Below the pieces are notes generated by a model. The model saw only the letters and a program-made list of their open reading frames with translations. It was not told the origin of the DNA and did no database searches. Both the position numbers and the translations under genes were made by a program. A stretch of 46,498 nucleotides of DNA, taken from NCBI RefSeq assembly GCF_900114975.1, contig NZ_FOUU01000002.1:1-46498 (forward strand), read 5' to 3'. The stretch comes from Thermodesulforhabdus norvegica (GTDB taxonomy: Bacteria; Desulfobacterota; Syntrophobacteria; Syntrophobacterales; Thermodesulforhabdaceae). Positions within the stretch are counted from its first letter, which is position 1; the number at the start of each line of letters is the position of its first letter. Below, piece after piece: positions 7,400 to 15,180 of this stretch.

Positions 7400-7882
7400 A
7401 TGCCTTTTGTGAGCTTTGCTTTTTTTATTTTCTTGTCCGGCTGCATGATGCACGGTATGGCCGGTGATGGTATGCCGGAGCCGAAGGGCCCTGAATTTTG
7501 GAAATACATAGTTGAGGAAAATCCCTATCGAACATGGAATTTTTTCCCGGGGAAGGAGGGTCTTTACAGGGGCACGAGTCCTCATGGGGCTTTTTTGAAA
7601 GTATATGTCAACGATCTGGCCTACAGGGCTGCTCTTGAAGGCAAACCCATGCCTTATGGGGCCATAATAGTTAAGGAGAACTATGCCGAGGATAAAAAAA
7701 CACTTATGGCCGTAACCCCGATGTACAGGGTTAAAGGTTTTAATCCGGACGGGGGCGACTGGTTTTGGGCAAAGTACGGGCCCAACGGTGAGATAATGGC
7801 TGCCGGCAGGATGGAGGGATGCATAAAATGTCACGGGGTACACAGGAATGCCGACTGGAGATTTTTGCATGTTGCAAAGTGA
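7400..7882 (+). CDS. Cytochrome P460 / cytochrome c'-beta-type lipoprotein
   Basis: A 160-residue exported monoheme protein. The first 15 residues form a lipoprotein signal peptide with lipobox LSGC (Cys15). The body (WNFFPGKEGLYRG, then HGAFLKVYVND, MAVTPMYRV and DWFWAKYGPNG) reads as the beta-barrel P460 family. The single c-type heme motif CIKCH is near the C-terminus, as usual for the family. P460 proteins oxidise hydroxylamine via a Lys-crosslinked heme, whereas c'-beta relatives bind NO and lack the crosslink. Which type this is cannot be settled here, though the Lys in FLKVYVN is a candidate. GTG at 7394 is too close to AGGAGG (7387-7392), so ATG at 7400 is chosen. Confidence 0.75.
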   Translation: MPFVSFAFFIFLSGCMMHGMAGDGMPEPKGPEFWKYIVEENPYRTWNFFPGKEGLYRGTSPHGAFLKVYVNDLAYRAALEGKPMPYGAIIVKENYAEDKKTLMAVTPMYRVKGFNPDGGDWFWAKYGPNGEIMAAGRMEGCIKCHGVHRNADWRFLHVAK

Positions 7883-7900
7883 GCAGCGGAGCAGTCGGGA

Positions 7901-8602
7901 ATGGAAGGATTGATTAAGTTGAAGGCCTGGCTCTCACTGCCTTTGTTCGGCGTGGGCATTTTTAACATGCTCGTTATCTTTGAGGTTTTAGGGAGGCAGA
8001 ACAAAACCTCAAATCCTCAGGTGCTGAGAAAACTCCACAAAACTGTTGGGTGGATGGGATTTCTCTGGATGTTATTTATCTCCCTGCTTTGTGTATATCT
8101 TATTAAACAAACCTCTGGTGCGATGACTCCCCGGGGAGCCGTTCATGCTCTTACGGCTTTAATCCTGCTTTTTCTGATGATGGTGAAAATTTTAATAGTA
8201 AGGAGTTACAGAAAACTGTATTCATTTGTTCCGGGCCTTGGTATGGTTATTTTTGCATCTCTAATGACCACTCTTGTCCTTTCGTCGGGTACGTATTTTC
8301 TGGCTCATAGTGGCAGTGGTCATGTGCACGCCGATTCGCAGAAAAGGGATCTGGTAAAGAAAGGTCAATCCATCTTCAATTCCCTGTGTGCCGGATGTCA
8401 CTATTCGGATAGCTCGGATCGGAAAATCGGTCCCGGTCTTAAAGGGCTTTCCCGGCTTAATAACCTTCCTTTAAGCGGTAGGCCGGTGACCCGTGAAAAC
8501 CTTCTGGATCAGCTGAACAACCCCTACGGTACGATGCCGTCTTTTCAAGGCCTTTCTGAAGAACACAAAAAAGCCATAATAGAATTCCTGTTGACTCTGT
8601 GA
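7901..8602 (+). CDS. Membrane protein with C-terminal cytochrome c domain (b/c fusion)
   Basis: 233 residues. The N-terminal part (about 10-145) has four hydrophobic helices with histidines in LRKLHKTVGW and GAVHALTAL that could ligate a b-type heme. The C-terminal part (about 155-233) is a class-I-like cytochrome c domain with CAGCH and a distal Met candidate in GTMPSFQGL. The protein would sit in the cytoplasmic membrane with its c-heme outside, a plausible electron link between the quinone pool and the periplasmic cytochromes nearby. It starts 19 bp after the P460-type gene; the ribosome site is weak. Confidence 0.75.
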   Translation: MEGLIKLKAWLSLPLFGVGIFNMLVIFEVLGRQNKTSNPQVLRKLHKTVGWMGFLWMLFISLLCVYLIKQTSGAMTPRGAVHALTALILLFLMMVKILIVRSYRKLYSFVPGLGMVIFASLMTTLVLSSGTYFLAHSGSGHVHADSQKRDLVKKGQSIFNSLCAGCHYSDSSDRKIGPGLKGLSRLNNLPLSGRPVTRENLLDQLNNPYGTMPSFQGLSEEHKKAIIEFLLTL

Positions 8603-8644
8603 GACCTTCCTTTCGATTTGACAGGACTTCCATAAGTTGGTAAC

Positions 8645-9253
8645 GTGAATAAGACTTCACAGGGGATTGGAGGGTCTGAAGCGGACAGGCGCAGAGAATT
8701 CATAGAAGCGGCTTTACGTATTGTGCAGTCTGAGGGTTTGAGCAGCCTGAGTATCAGCCGGTTGGCTTCGGAAGTCGGGGTGGTTCCTTCTGCACTATAC
8801 CGGCATTTCAGAAGCAAGGAAGAGTTGCTGGACGCTATTCTCGGCTTCGTAAGAGAAAATTTAAGAGAGCATTTTGAGGATGCCGTTGGTCATCATTTTT
8901 CGGCTCTGTCTGCACTGGATGAACTGTTGAACAGGCATGTGAATATGATCAAAGCTCATGGTGCAATCCCCCGGGTTCTCTTTTCTGAAGAAATTGTTGG
9001 TGATAGCAGAGCGCGCAGGAAAGTGCTGGGCGAGATAATTCGGGAACATGTTGGAAGAATTGCAGGGCTTGTTAAACGAGGTCAGGATGAAGGTGAGATC
9101 AGGAAGGATCTCGATCCTGAAGCGGTGGCGCTTATGTTTCTCGGAATAGTCCAGCCTGCGGCTATTCTATGGCACACAAGCGAAGGAGAGTTCGACTTTA
9201 CGGAGTACGCCAAACAGGCATGGCGAGTATTTAGAGAATCTGTAACGGTCTGA
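8645..9253 (+). CDS. TetR-family transcriptional regulator
   Basis: 202 residues. Residues about 12-60 form a typical TetR DNA-binding domain (FIEAALRIV, then LSISRLASEVGVVPSALYRHFRSKEELLDAI). The C-terminal half is a helical ligand-binding or dimerisation domain without a recognisable ligand motif. It starts with GTG at 8645, as no ATG is suitable. Its position inside the cytochrome operon suggests it controls that operon and perhaps the divergent cooS-like operon; this is inference. No clear operator was found by eye. Confidence 0.85.
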   Translation: MNKTSQGIGGSEADRRREFIEAALRIVQSEGLSSLSISRLASEVGVVPSALYRHFRSKEELLDAILGFVRENLREHFEDAVGHHFSALSALDELLNRHVNMIKAHGAIPRVLFSEEIVGDSRARRKVLGEIIREHVGRIAGLVKRGQDEGEIRKDLDPEAVALMFLGIVQPAAILWHTSEGEFDFTEYAKQAWRVFRESVTV

Positions 9254-9288
9254 TTTTTTTACCTGAAGGGAAGTAAAAAGGTAATCCG

Positions 9289-9816
9289 ATGAGCCGGAAA
9301 GTTAAGGCAATGTTGCTTGTGGCCCTGGGTATCTTCCTCGGTTTTCCGCTGTTTTCCATGACCTATTACACGATGGTCCGAACATCTACTCCAGGCTTTT
9401 GTGCAAGCTGTCATGAAATCCAGCCTGCCTATAACGCCTGGAAGACGTCCACTCACGTGAACAACGGTCAGGGTGTTGTTGCGGACTGCATGGACTGTCA
9501 TTTGCCTGCGCCCCACGACACCGTGGAATTCTTTTACGCAAAGACCTTACACGGTGCCAAGGATATATTTGTTCACTTCGTAAAAGGCTCCGATTCTTAT
9601 AGCCGTGAAAAATCAAGAAATCGGGCCTATGAGACCATAAAAAACGACCAGTGTTTAAAATGTCATCGCAATATCCTCTACATGCCCCATAAGCGGGGAG
9701 CCATGCTTGCCCATCGAAGTGTTATTTACCCTCGTAAAGGCTATGAAAAGAAGTGTTTCGACTGTCATAAAAACTTGGTTCATTTAGATAGGTCTCAATT
9801 TGTTTACAGGTTTTAA
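9289..9816 (+). CDS. NapC/NirT/NrfH-type tetraheme cytochrome c
   Basis: 175 residues. One N-terminal membrane anchor (about 7-28, uncleaved) is followed by four c-heme motifs: CASCH (38-42), CMDCH, CLKCH and CFDCH. This is the standard layout of membrane quinol dehydrogenases that feed periplasmic reductases. Its likely partner is the octaheme protein two genes downstream, as NrfH serves NrfA and related NapC proteins serve HAO-like reductases. The start ATG has only a moderate upstream site (AAAAAGGTAATCCG). Confidence 0.9.
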   Translation: MSRKVKAMLLVALGIFLGFPLFSMTYYTMVRTSTPGFCASCHEIQPAYNAWKTSTHVNNGQGVVADCMDCHLPAPHDTVEFFYAKTLHGAKDIFVHFVKGSDSYSREKSRNRAYETIKNDQCLKCHRNILYMPHKRGAMLAHRSVIYPRKGYEKKCFDCHKNLVHLDRSQFVYRF

Positions 9817-9831
9817 ACCCCGGAGGGAAAT

Positions 9832-10152
9832 ATGAAAAAGGACGGAACTCCGGTCGTTCCCTTGACAGATCTGGTTGATTATCAAGAGGGTTCTATTGTA
9901 AGCCGGGCAATCGTTCAGAAAAAGTCCGGTACCGTGACGGTTTTTGCCTTTGACGAAGGGCAGGGTTTAAGCGAGCATACTGCACCTTTTGATGCTCTTG
10001 TTTTTGTTGTAGACGGCGAAGCTGAGATAACTTTATCGGACACTGTTCACAGGGTTAACTCCGGGGAAATGATGATGCTCCCCGCAGGGGAACCCCATTC
10101 GGTCAGGGCGGTTAAACCCTTTAAGATGTTATTGGTTATGGTTCGTGAATAA
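9832..10152 (+). CDS. Small cupin-domain protein
   Basis: 106 residues forming a single cupin barrel. The first motif region reads GLSEHTAPFDALVFVVDGEAEI and the second PAGEPHSVRA. His residues in SEHTAP and EPHSV could bind a metal. No signal peptide is seen, so it is probably cytoplasmic. It has a CGGAGGG ribosome site and lies between the tetraheme and octaheme genes. Similar small cupins in anaerobes have unknown roles; a sensory or metal-binding function here is a guess. Confidence 0.8.
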   Translation: MKKDGTPVVPLTDLVDYQEGSIVSRAIVQKKSGTVTVFAFDEGQGLSEHTAPFDALVFVVDGEAEITLSDTVHRVNSGEMMMLPAGEPHSVRAVKPFKMLLVMVRE

Positions 10153-10168
10153 CCGGGGAGGGAATGGC

Positions 10169-11566
10169 ATGAGTGGGATAAGGGCCTTGGGTATGGTGTC
10201 TTTTTGCCTTTTCTTACTTTGCGCAATCCCGTCGTTTTCTGAAACGGGGATAAATACCCCTAAAGTCAAGGAATTTCGAATAGAACGCAGTATCCCGCCT
10301 GAGGGTATTGCCTGTATTGAGTGTCACAGGCGGGAGAGCCCCGGGATTTTTGCAGATTGGGCTAACAGCAGGCATGCCAGCGCTGCTATAACCTGTATAG
10401 ATTGTCACAGGGCTGAGGAGTTTGATCCCGATGTCAGCGTGGATCATTACAAACAGTATGAAAGAAACGATACCCCTTATGGGCGCAAGGAATATCGGGT
10501 TCCCGTTTCGGCCGTCGTAACCCCTAAGGATTGTTCGCGATGCCATCCTGATGAGGTAACCCAGTATTCGAGAAGCAAACACGCAAACACGATTGAAATA
10601 ATATGGAAAATTGACCCATGGCTTAAATTGGGGATGAACAGCGACGTTGAAAGGCAGTCTGGTTGTTTCCACTGCCACGGGTCGGTGCTGAGGATGAAGG
10701 ATGGAAGACTTGATCCCGCTACCTGGCCGAACGTCGGCGTGGGGCGTGTAAATCTCGACGGCAGTCGTGGAAGTTGCACGAGCTGTCATACCAGGCATAG
10801 ATTCTCCGTGATGGAAGCGAGAAAGCCGGAGGCCTGCGGGCAGTGCCATCTCGGACCGGATCATCCCCAGATCGAGATCTACATGGAATCCAAGCACGGG
10901 GACATATACACCGCCTTTGGAGACGGTTATAATTGGGATGCTGCTCCGGGAACCTGGACTCCGGGAGTGGATTTCAGGGGACCAACCTGTGCATCCTGTC
11001 ACATCTCCGGTGCAGGTACCGTTCTCACCTCCCATGACGTAACGGAACGGCTCTCCTGGGAGACCCAGGCTCCTCTCACGGTGCGTCCTTCGGAATTCCA
11101 GGCCTTTCCGGCAAAGACCAACTGGGAGGTGGAGCGGCAGAAGATGCAGGCTATATGCATGCAGTGTCATGGGAAAACATGGGTGGAAGATCATTACGCG
11201 AAGATGGATGCGGTAATTCGGGAATACAACGAGGTTTATTTTAAACCTGCCAAAGAGATGCTGGACAGACTGTATGAGAAGGGACTGCTGGACAAGACGA
11301 AGTTTTTCGACGAGAGGCTTGAGGTTGAGTTCTATGAGCTATGGCATCATGAAGGCAGGAGAGCCCGAATGGGAGCAGCCATGATGGCCCCCGATTATGC
11401 CTGGTGGCACGGCTTTTATGAGTGCAAGAAGCGCTACAATGCTTTTATGGAAGAGGCCAGGCATCTTCTGGAGACGGGGAAGAAGGCTTATAGAGCTCCC
11501 GACTATCCCAATGCCACGGGAAGTACCGAGCGGCCTCCAGAGGTCTTCGGAAAGGCCGAGAAATAA
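10169..11566 (+). CDS. Octaheme cytochrome c, hydroxylamine oxidoreductase (HAO)-like
   Basis: 465 residues with a cleavable signal peptide (about 1-24) and eight c-heme motifs in order: CIECH, CIDCH, CSRCH, CFHCH, CTSCH, CGQCH, CASCH and CMQCH. Eight hemes, this spacing and the C-terminal helical segment (AMMAPDYAWWHGFYE) fit the HAO family. Family members either oxidise hydroxylamine or hydrazine, when a Tyr crosslinks the active heme, or reduce nitrite/hydroxylamine to ammonium. Tyr410 in DYAWWHG should be checked as a possible crosslinking residue. With an NrfH-like partner upstream, the reductive role is more likely. The frame opens at a GTG at 10145, but ATG 10169 has GGGGAGGG 6 bases ahead and is preferred. 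Confidence 0.85.
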   Translation: MSGIRALGMVSFCLFLLCAIPSFSETGINTPKVKEFRIERSIPPEGIACIECHRRESPGIFADWANSRHASAAITCIDCHRAEEFDPDVSVDHYKQYERNDTPYGRKEYRVPVSAVVTPKDCSRCHPDEVTQYSRSKHANTIEIIWKIDPWLKLGMNSDVERQSGCFHCHGSVLRMKDGRLDPATWPNVGVGRVNLDGSRGSCTSCHTRHRFSVMEARKPEACGQCHLGPDHPQIEIYMESKHGDIYTAFGDGYNWDAAPGTWTPGVDFRGPTCASCHISGAGTVLTSHDVTERLSWETQAPLTVRPSEFQAFPAKTNWEVERQKMQAICMQCHGKTWVEDHYAKMDAVIREYNEVYFKPAKEMLDRLYEKGLLDKTKFFDERLEVEFYELWHHEGRRARMGAAMMAPDYAWWHGFYECKKRYNAFMEEARHLLETGKKAYRAPDYPNATGSTERPPEVFGKAEK

Positions 11567-11657
11567 CGGAGAGAACCGAGGCGATTGCCGGCTCTGTCCG
11601 GTAATGGCCTGCTGCAACGTCCCATCGGTTTAGAAGGGTCTTGAACCCGAAGAGGGA

Positions 11658-11696
11658 AAAAGCCGCCCTGGATTTGGCGGTAATGTTATGTTTTTT
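11658..11696 (+). terminator. Possible weak terminator of the cytochrome operon
   Basis: A short stem (CCGCC with GGCGG) with an 8-base loop is followed, after 9 bases, by TTTTTT. It lies between the octaheme gene and the convergent regulator gene. The stem is short and the gap to the T run is long, so support is weak. Confidence 0.25.
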
Positions 11697-11705
11697 CGAT
11701 TTTAA

Positions 11706-12122
11706 TTATTCGTCGCCGTATTTTTCAATACTCCAGGGGAATAGCGTTCTGGCTTTCTGAAGTGCTATCTCTTCTACCTCGCCGAACCAGATGTTAAAGG
11801 AATCCAGTAAGTTCCGGCCAAATTCGGTGAGTTCGTATCCATCCCTCCTGGTGCCGCTTCGTTTTATGAGTCTGGCATCTATGACATCTTCGGTTTTCTT
11901 AACCTTTCCCCAGGCGGCTCTATAGGACATACCCAGGTCTTCTGCTGCCCTTTTAAGTGAACCGTGGACGGCAATCCTGGCCAGTAGTTGTGCCCGGCCC
12001 AGACCGAAAATCTGGCCTTCTTCGGCTTCCAGCCACAGATGGATCCTCATACGAACTTTCAACGGCTTTTTTGTTTGGGCATGTGTTGTATCATGATGGC
12101 AATCTCTATTGCCCCTTGCCAT
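11706..12122 (-). CDS. ModE-like molybdate/tungstate-responsive regulator (DNA-binding domain only)
   Basis: About 138 residues. The segment HLWLEAEEGQIFGLGRAQLLARI, then GSLKRAAEDLGMSYRAAWGKVK, is the characteristic winged-helix N-terminal domain of ModE. The C-terminal molbindin (Mop) domains of E. coli ModE are absent; the protein ends soon after the helix-turn-helix and a short helical tail. The start at 12122 is chosen over 12194 because GGAG lies 8 bases ahead. The gene is divergent from wtpABC, which it probably regulates. Ligand sensing without Mop domains is unexplained and is common for short ModE-like proteins in anaerobes. Confidence 0.8.
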   Translation of the reverse strand: MARGNRDCHHDTTHAQTKKPLKVRMRIHLWLEAEEGQIFGLGRAQLLARIAVHGSLKRAAEDLGMSYRAAWGKVKKTEDVIDARLIKRSGTRRDGYELTEFGRNLLDSFNIWFGEVEEIALQKARTLFPWSIEKYGDE

Positions 12123-12258
12123 TGTTAAGGCTCCATTGAGGGTCTTTATGCAGTTTTCTTTAGTTATGCTCAAAGCGACATAAACACGTAGCATTTGCTT
12201 TGAACTTCGTCAATTCCAAAGCTTTCCTAGATTTTTGTTGACTTCCTCCAGATGCCTT

Positions 12259-12284
12259 GATATATGCTTAAAATGACATATAAC
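12259..12284 (+). promoter_or_regulatory. ModE-like operator upstream of wtpA
   Basis: An imperfect inverted repeat, GATATATG, a 10-base spacer, then CATATAAC. It lies 56 bp before the wtpA start and between the divergent regulator and transporter genes. Similar elements occur at 16834-16859 and 19787-19812. Confidence 0.55.
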
Positions 12285-12339
12285 GCAGTAAGACATTTCA
12301 AGTGTCATAAAGTAACTAATAATTATTGGAGGGATGGGA

Positions 12340-13323
12340 ATGAGATCTCTTAAGGCGTTGATAATGGTGATGGTATTTTACACAGCGCTTCTGGGGGTAA
12401 TCATTCATTACTCTTGGGCGGGTGAAAAGCTACAGGGTCGGGTCATTATTTTTCATGCGGGTAGTCTTTCTGTTCCCTTCGAAGCTATGGAGAGGGCCTT
12501 CGAAGAAGCCCACCCCGAAATTGACATAGTCCGTGAAGCCAGCGGCAGTGTGGAGGCTGCAAGAAAGATTTCGGAGTTGCATAAGCCATGCGATATTATG
12601 GCTTCAGCTGATTATGAAGTAATTGACAAGATTCTTATTCCTCTATATGCAGATTGGAATATCCGCTTTGCCTCGAATCAGCTTGTTCTGTGCTATACCA
12701 AGAAAAGTCGCTACGCAACTCAAATAAATGCCCGGAACTGGTATCAGATCCTTCAGCGTAAAGATGTTGTATGGGGACATTCTGACCCTAATTTGGACCC
12801 CTGCGGTTATCGGGCTCTGATGGTGATGCAACTCGCTGAAAAGTATTATAGGCTTCCGGGACTGTATAACAAACTTCTTTCCAATCGGCCTCAGATTCGA
12901 CCAAAATCCGTCGAACTTGTAAGTCTCCTTCAGACAGGCAACATGGATTATGCTTGGGAGTACCTGTCTGTGGCCGTTCAACATGGCTTAAAGTATGTTA
13001 CTCTACCTGACCAGATCAACTTAGGTAATTATGCTTATGATCCCTTTTATGCTCAGGCTGTGGTTCGGGTTGCAGGTGAAAAGCCGGGCTCTTTCATTGA
13101 AATGAAAGGGAAATCTTGTACCTATGGAATTACGCTTCTGAGATCCGCCCCCAACCGAAAAGCTGCTATCGCTTTTTTGGCCTATATGCTGGATCCAAAG
13201 GGTGGTTTAAAAATTCTGAAAGCAATGGGACAACCTCCTCTTATACCTTGTAAGGTTTCATCTCAGGATGTGAAGGACAAACTACCCGAGGTCCTTAGAG
13301 CCCTCGTGGATGTGGATCGGTAA
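12340..13323 (+). CDS. wtpA: Tungstate/molybdate ABC transporter, substrate-binding protein
   Basis: 327 residues. A signal peptide (about 1-27, ending near SWAGEK) is followed by the WtpA/ModA fold. Motifs typical of the archaeal-type WtpA branch are [36 protein letters not shown] and [14 protein letters not shown]. It binds the oxyanion outside the membrane and delivers it to WtpBC. The first ATG (12334) abuts the GGAGGG site, so the ATG at 12340 is preferred. It is the first gene of a three-gene operon that supplies metal for the formate dehydrogenase nearby. Preference for tungstate over molybdate cannot be decided. Confidence 0.9.
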   Translation: MRSLKALIMVMVFYTALLGVIIHYSWAGEKLQGRVIIFHAGSLSVPFEAMERAFEEAHPEIDIVREASGSVEAARKISELHKPCDIMASADYEVIDKILIPLYADWNIRFASNQLVLCYTKKSRYATQINARNWYQILQRKDVVWGHSDPNLDPCGYRALMVMQLAEKYYRLPGLYNKLLSNRPQIRPKSVELVSLLQTGNMDYAWEYLSVAVQHGLKYVTLPDQINLGNYAYDPFYAQAVVRVAGEKPGSFIEMKGKSCTYGITLLRSAPNRKAAIAFLAYMLDPKGGLKILKAMGQPPLIPCKVSSQDVKDKLPEVLRALVDVDR

Positions 13324-13338
13324 TTGGTCGGATGTTCC

Positions 13339-14127
13339 ATGATTCCTAAGGGGCTTTTTTACCGAATAAATTTATATTGTGGGTGCGTTGTCTTGGTTTG
13401 TATTTTTCTACCTTTGCTTGAGCTGGTCACATCGTCATCGGCTGATGTTTTGCTTAAAACAGTAAAAGATAGGGATGTCATTAACTCAATCCGATTGAGT
13501 TTAATTGCTTCAGGGATTTCGGCGTTTATTGTCTTTGTTTTCGGAACGCCTCTGGCTTACCTGATGGCCAGGTTTAATTTCCTGGGTAAGAGATTGGTGG
13601 AGGCCGTGATAGATCTTCCCGTGGTGATCCCACATCCAGTAGTGGGAATTGCCGTATTGGGGGTAGTCGGTAGGGATCATATTATAGGGAAAATTCTGCT
13701 AGACGCAGGAATTAGAATAATGGGTAGTGTTACCGGTATAGTTATAGTACTTACTTTCGTCAGTTTTCCCTTTTACATAAACACGGTAAGAGACGGATTT
13801 GAAGCAGTTTCTCCAAGGCTAGAGAATGTGTCGAGAAGCCTAGGGGCTTCCATGGCAAGCACGTTTTTGCGAGTCACGCTCCCTTTAAGCTGGCGTAGCG
13901 TTGTTGCGGGATTAATCATGAGCGGTGCCAGGGCTATTAGCGAATTCGGTGCGGTGGTTGTTATAGCCTATCATCCGGTTACAGCCCCCGTGTTGATATA
14001 CGAACGTTTCGAAAGTTATGGTCTTAGGTATTCTCAGCCTGTGGCAGTGTTACTTGTAGGGGTATGTATGGTTCTATTTATAGTAGTTCGCTGGATAACC
14101 CTAAAGAACAATAATGATTTTGATTGA
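13339..14127 (+). CDS. wtpB: Tungstate/molybdate ABC transporter permease
   Basis: 262 residues with about five to six membrane helices. The cytoplasmic EAA-type loop (LENVSRSLGASMASTFLRVTLPLSWRS region, about residues 155-185) is the ABC ATPase docking site. The frame is open from TTG at 13324, but the ATG at 13339 gives a normal positively charged N-terminus. Its end overlaps the start of wtpC by 14 bp, indicating translational coupling. Confidence 0.88.
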   Translation: MIPKGLFYRINLYCGCVVLVCIFLPLLELVTSSSADVLLKTVKDRDVINSIRLSLIASGISAFIVFVFGTPLAYLMARFNFLGKRLVEAVIDLPVVIPHPVVGIAVLGVVGRDHIIGKILLDAGIRIMGSVTGIVIVLTFVSFPFYINTVRDGFEAVSPRLENVSRSLGASMASTFLRVTLPLSWRSVVAGLIMSGARAISEFGAVVVIAYHPVTAPVLIYERFESYGLRYSQPVAVLLVGVCMVLFIVVRWITLKNNNDFD

Positions 14128-15154
14128 TAATTTGTATATCTCACTTCGATTCTTTCAGGTAGGGCCCATCAGTTTTACGGTAAATAAAGGAGAGTTTTTT
14201 GTTCTTATGGGACCTACTGGTGCTGGAAAGACCCTCGTTTTAGAAGCCATTGCCGGGCTTGTTCCTGTAACATCTGGTCGAGTCTTAATTAACGACCGGG
14301 ATGTGACAAAACTACCCCCTGAAAAACGCGGGATAAGCATCGTATATCAGGATCAGGCCCTTTTCCCGCACCTTACCGTCAAAGAAAATATAGAATATGG
14401 GCTTAAGTTTCGAGATCGTGATGTGAAAAGCACAACAAGTTATGTTGCCCGTCTGGTTGAAAAACTCGGCATTCGCCACCTATTACATAGAAAGCCCGTT
14501 AACCTCAGCGGCGGCGAGAAGCAACGTGTAGCTTTGGCCAGGGCTCTGGCTGTGCGACCTTCATTGCTGCTTATGGATGAACCGCTTTCCGCACTGGATC
14601 CATCGTTTCGTGATGAAATGGGCATGTTGTTAAAGGATATATGGGAATACACGGGTGCCACTTTTATTATGGTGACCCATGACTTTACCGAGGCCCTTTC
14701 TCTGGGTACCCGGGGAGCTGTTATGAATAAGGGGGGGCTAGAGCAAGTGGGTAACTTATGGGACATCTTCCAACGTCCTGCTACCGTTTTTGTGGCACAT
14801 TTTGTGGGGATGAGAAATGTCTTCGATGCCCGATTTGACGGCACCCATGCTTTTATTAATGGTTTGTTAATTCAACCTCCTAAACCTGAGGACCGGAAGA
14901 TTGGTAAGCTGGCTTTTAGGCCGGAACTCATTAGGATAGTGCCGAGATTAGATTCATCAGTGGCACAGATCAACGTGTTCTCAGGCACGGTTACGAGTTG
15001 CGCTAAAAAAGGTTTTACCTGTGAGATTACTGTAAAAGTTAGCTCTGTTCAGTTTACCGTCCATGTTCCTATGGCTATGGCCCTGAACATGGGGATATCG
15101 GAAGGGCAGTATATAACGGTGGTAATACCTCCCGAAGCAATCCACATATTTTAA
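14114..15154 (+). CDS. wtpC: Tungstate/molybdate ABC transporter ATP-binding protein
   Basis: 346 residues. Walker A is GPTGAGKT (about 33-40), the signature is LSGGEKQR, and Walker B is LLLMDEPLSALD. The C-terminal 100 residues form a TOBE/Mop-like regulatory domain (NVFSGTVTSC to the end), as in ModC/WtpC, which may sense cytoplasmic oxyanion. It overlaps wtpB by 14 bp and is convergent with the FmdE-MoeA fusion gene that ends 27 bp downstream. Confidence 0.9.
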   Translation: MILIDNLYISLRFFQVGPISFTVNKGEFFVLMGPTGAGKTLVLEAIAGLVPVTSGRVLINDRDVTKLPPEKRGISIVYQDQALFPHLTVKENIEYGLKFRDRDVKSTTSYVARLVEKLGIRHLLHRKPVNLSGGEKQRVALARALAVRPSLLLMDEPLSALDPSFRDEMGMLLKDIWEYTGATFIMVTHDFTEALSLGTRGAVMNKGGLEQVGNLWDIFQRPATVFVAHFVGMRNVFDARFDGTHAFINGLLIQPPKPEDRKIGKLAFRPELIRIVPRLDSSVAQINVFSGTVTSCAKKGFTCEITVKVSSVQFTVHVPMAMALNMGISEGQYITVVIPPEAIHIF

Positions 15155-15180
15155 ATACCGGCAATCCATTCTTTTGCACT

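Noticed and set aside
10214-11194. 326-codon minus-strand frame opposite the octaheme gene
   Set aside because: It is antisense to a gene with eight clear heme motifs and has no family resemblance or ribosome site.
15155-15180. Terminator between convergent wtpC and the FmdE-MoeA fusion
   Set aside because: No hairpin with a T run could be found in the short gap.
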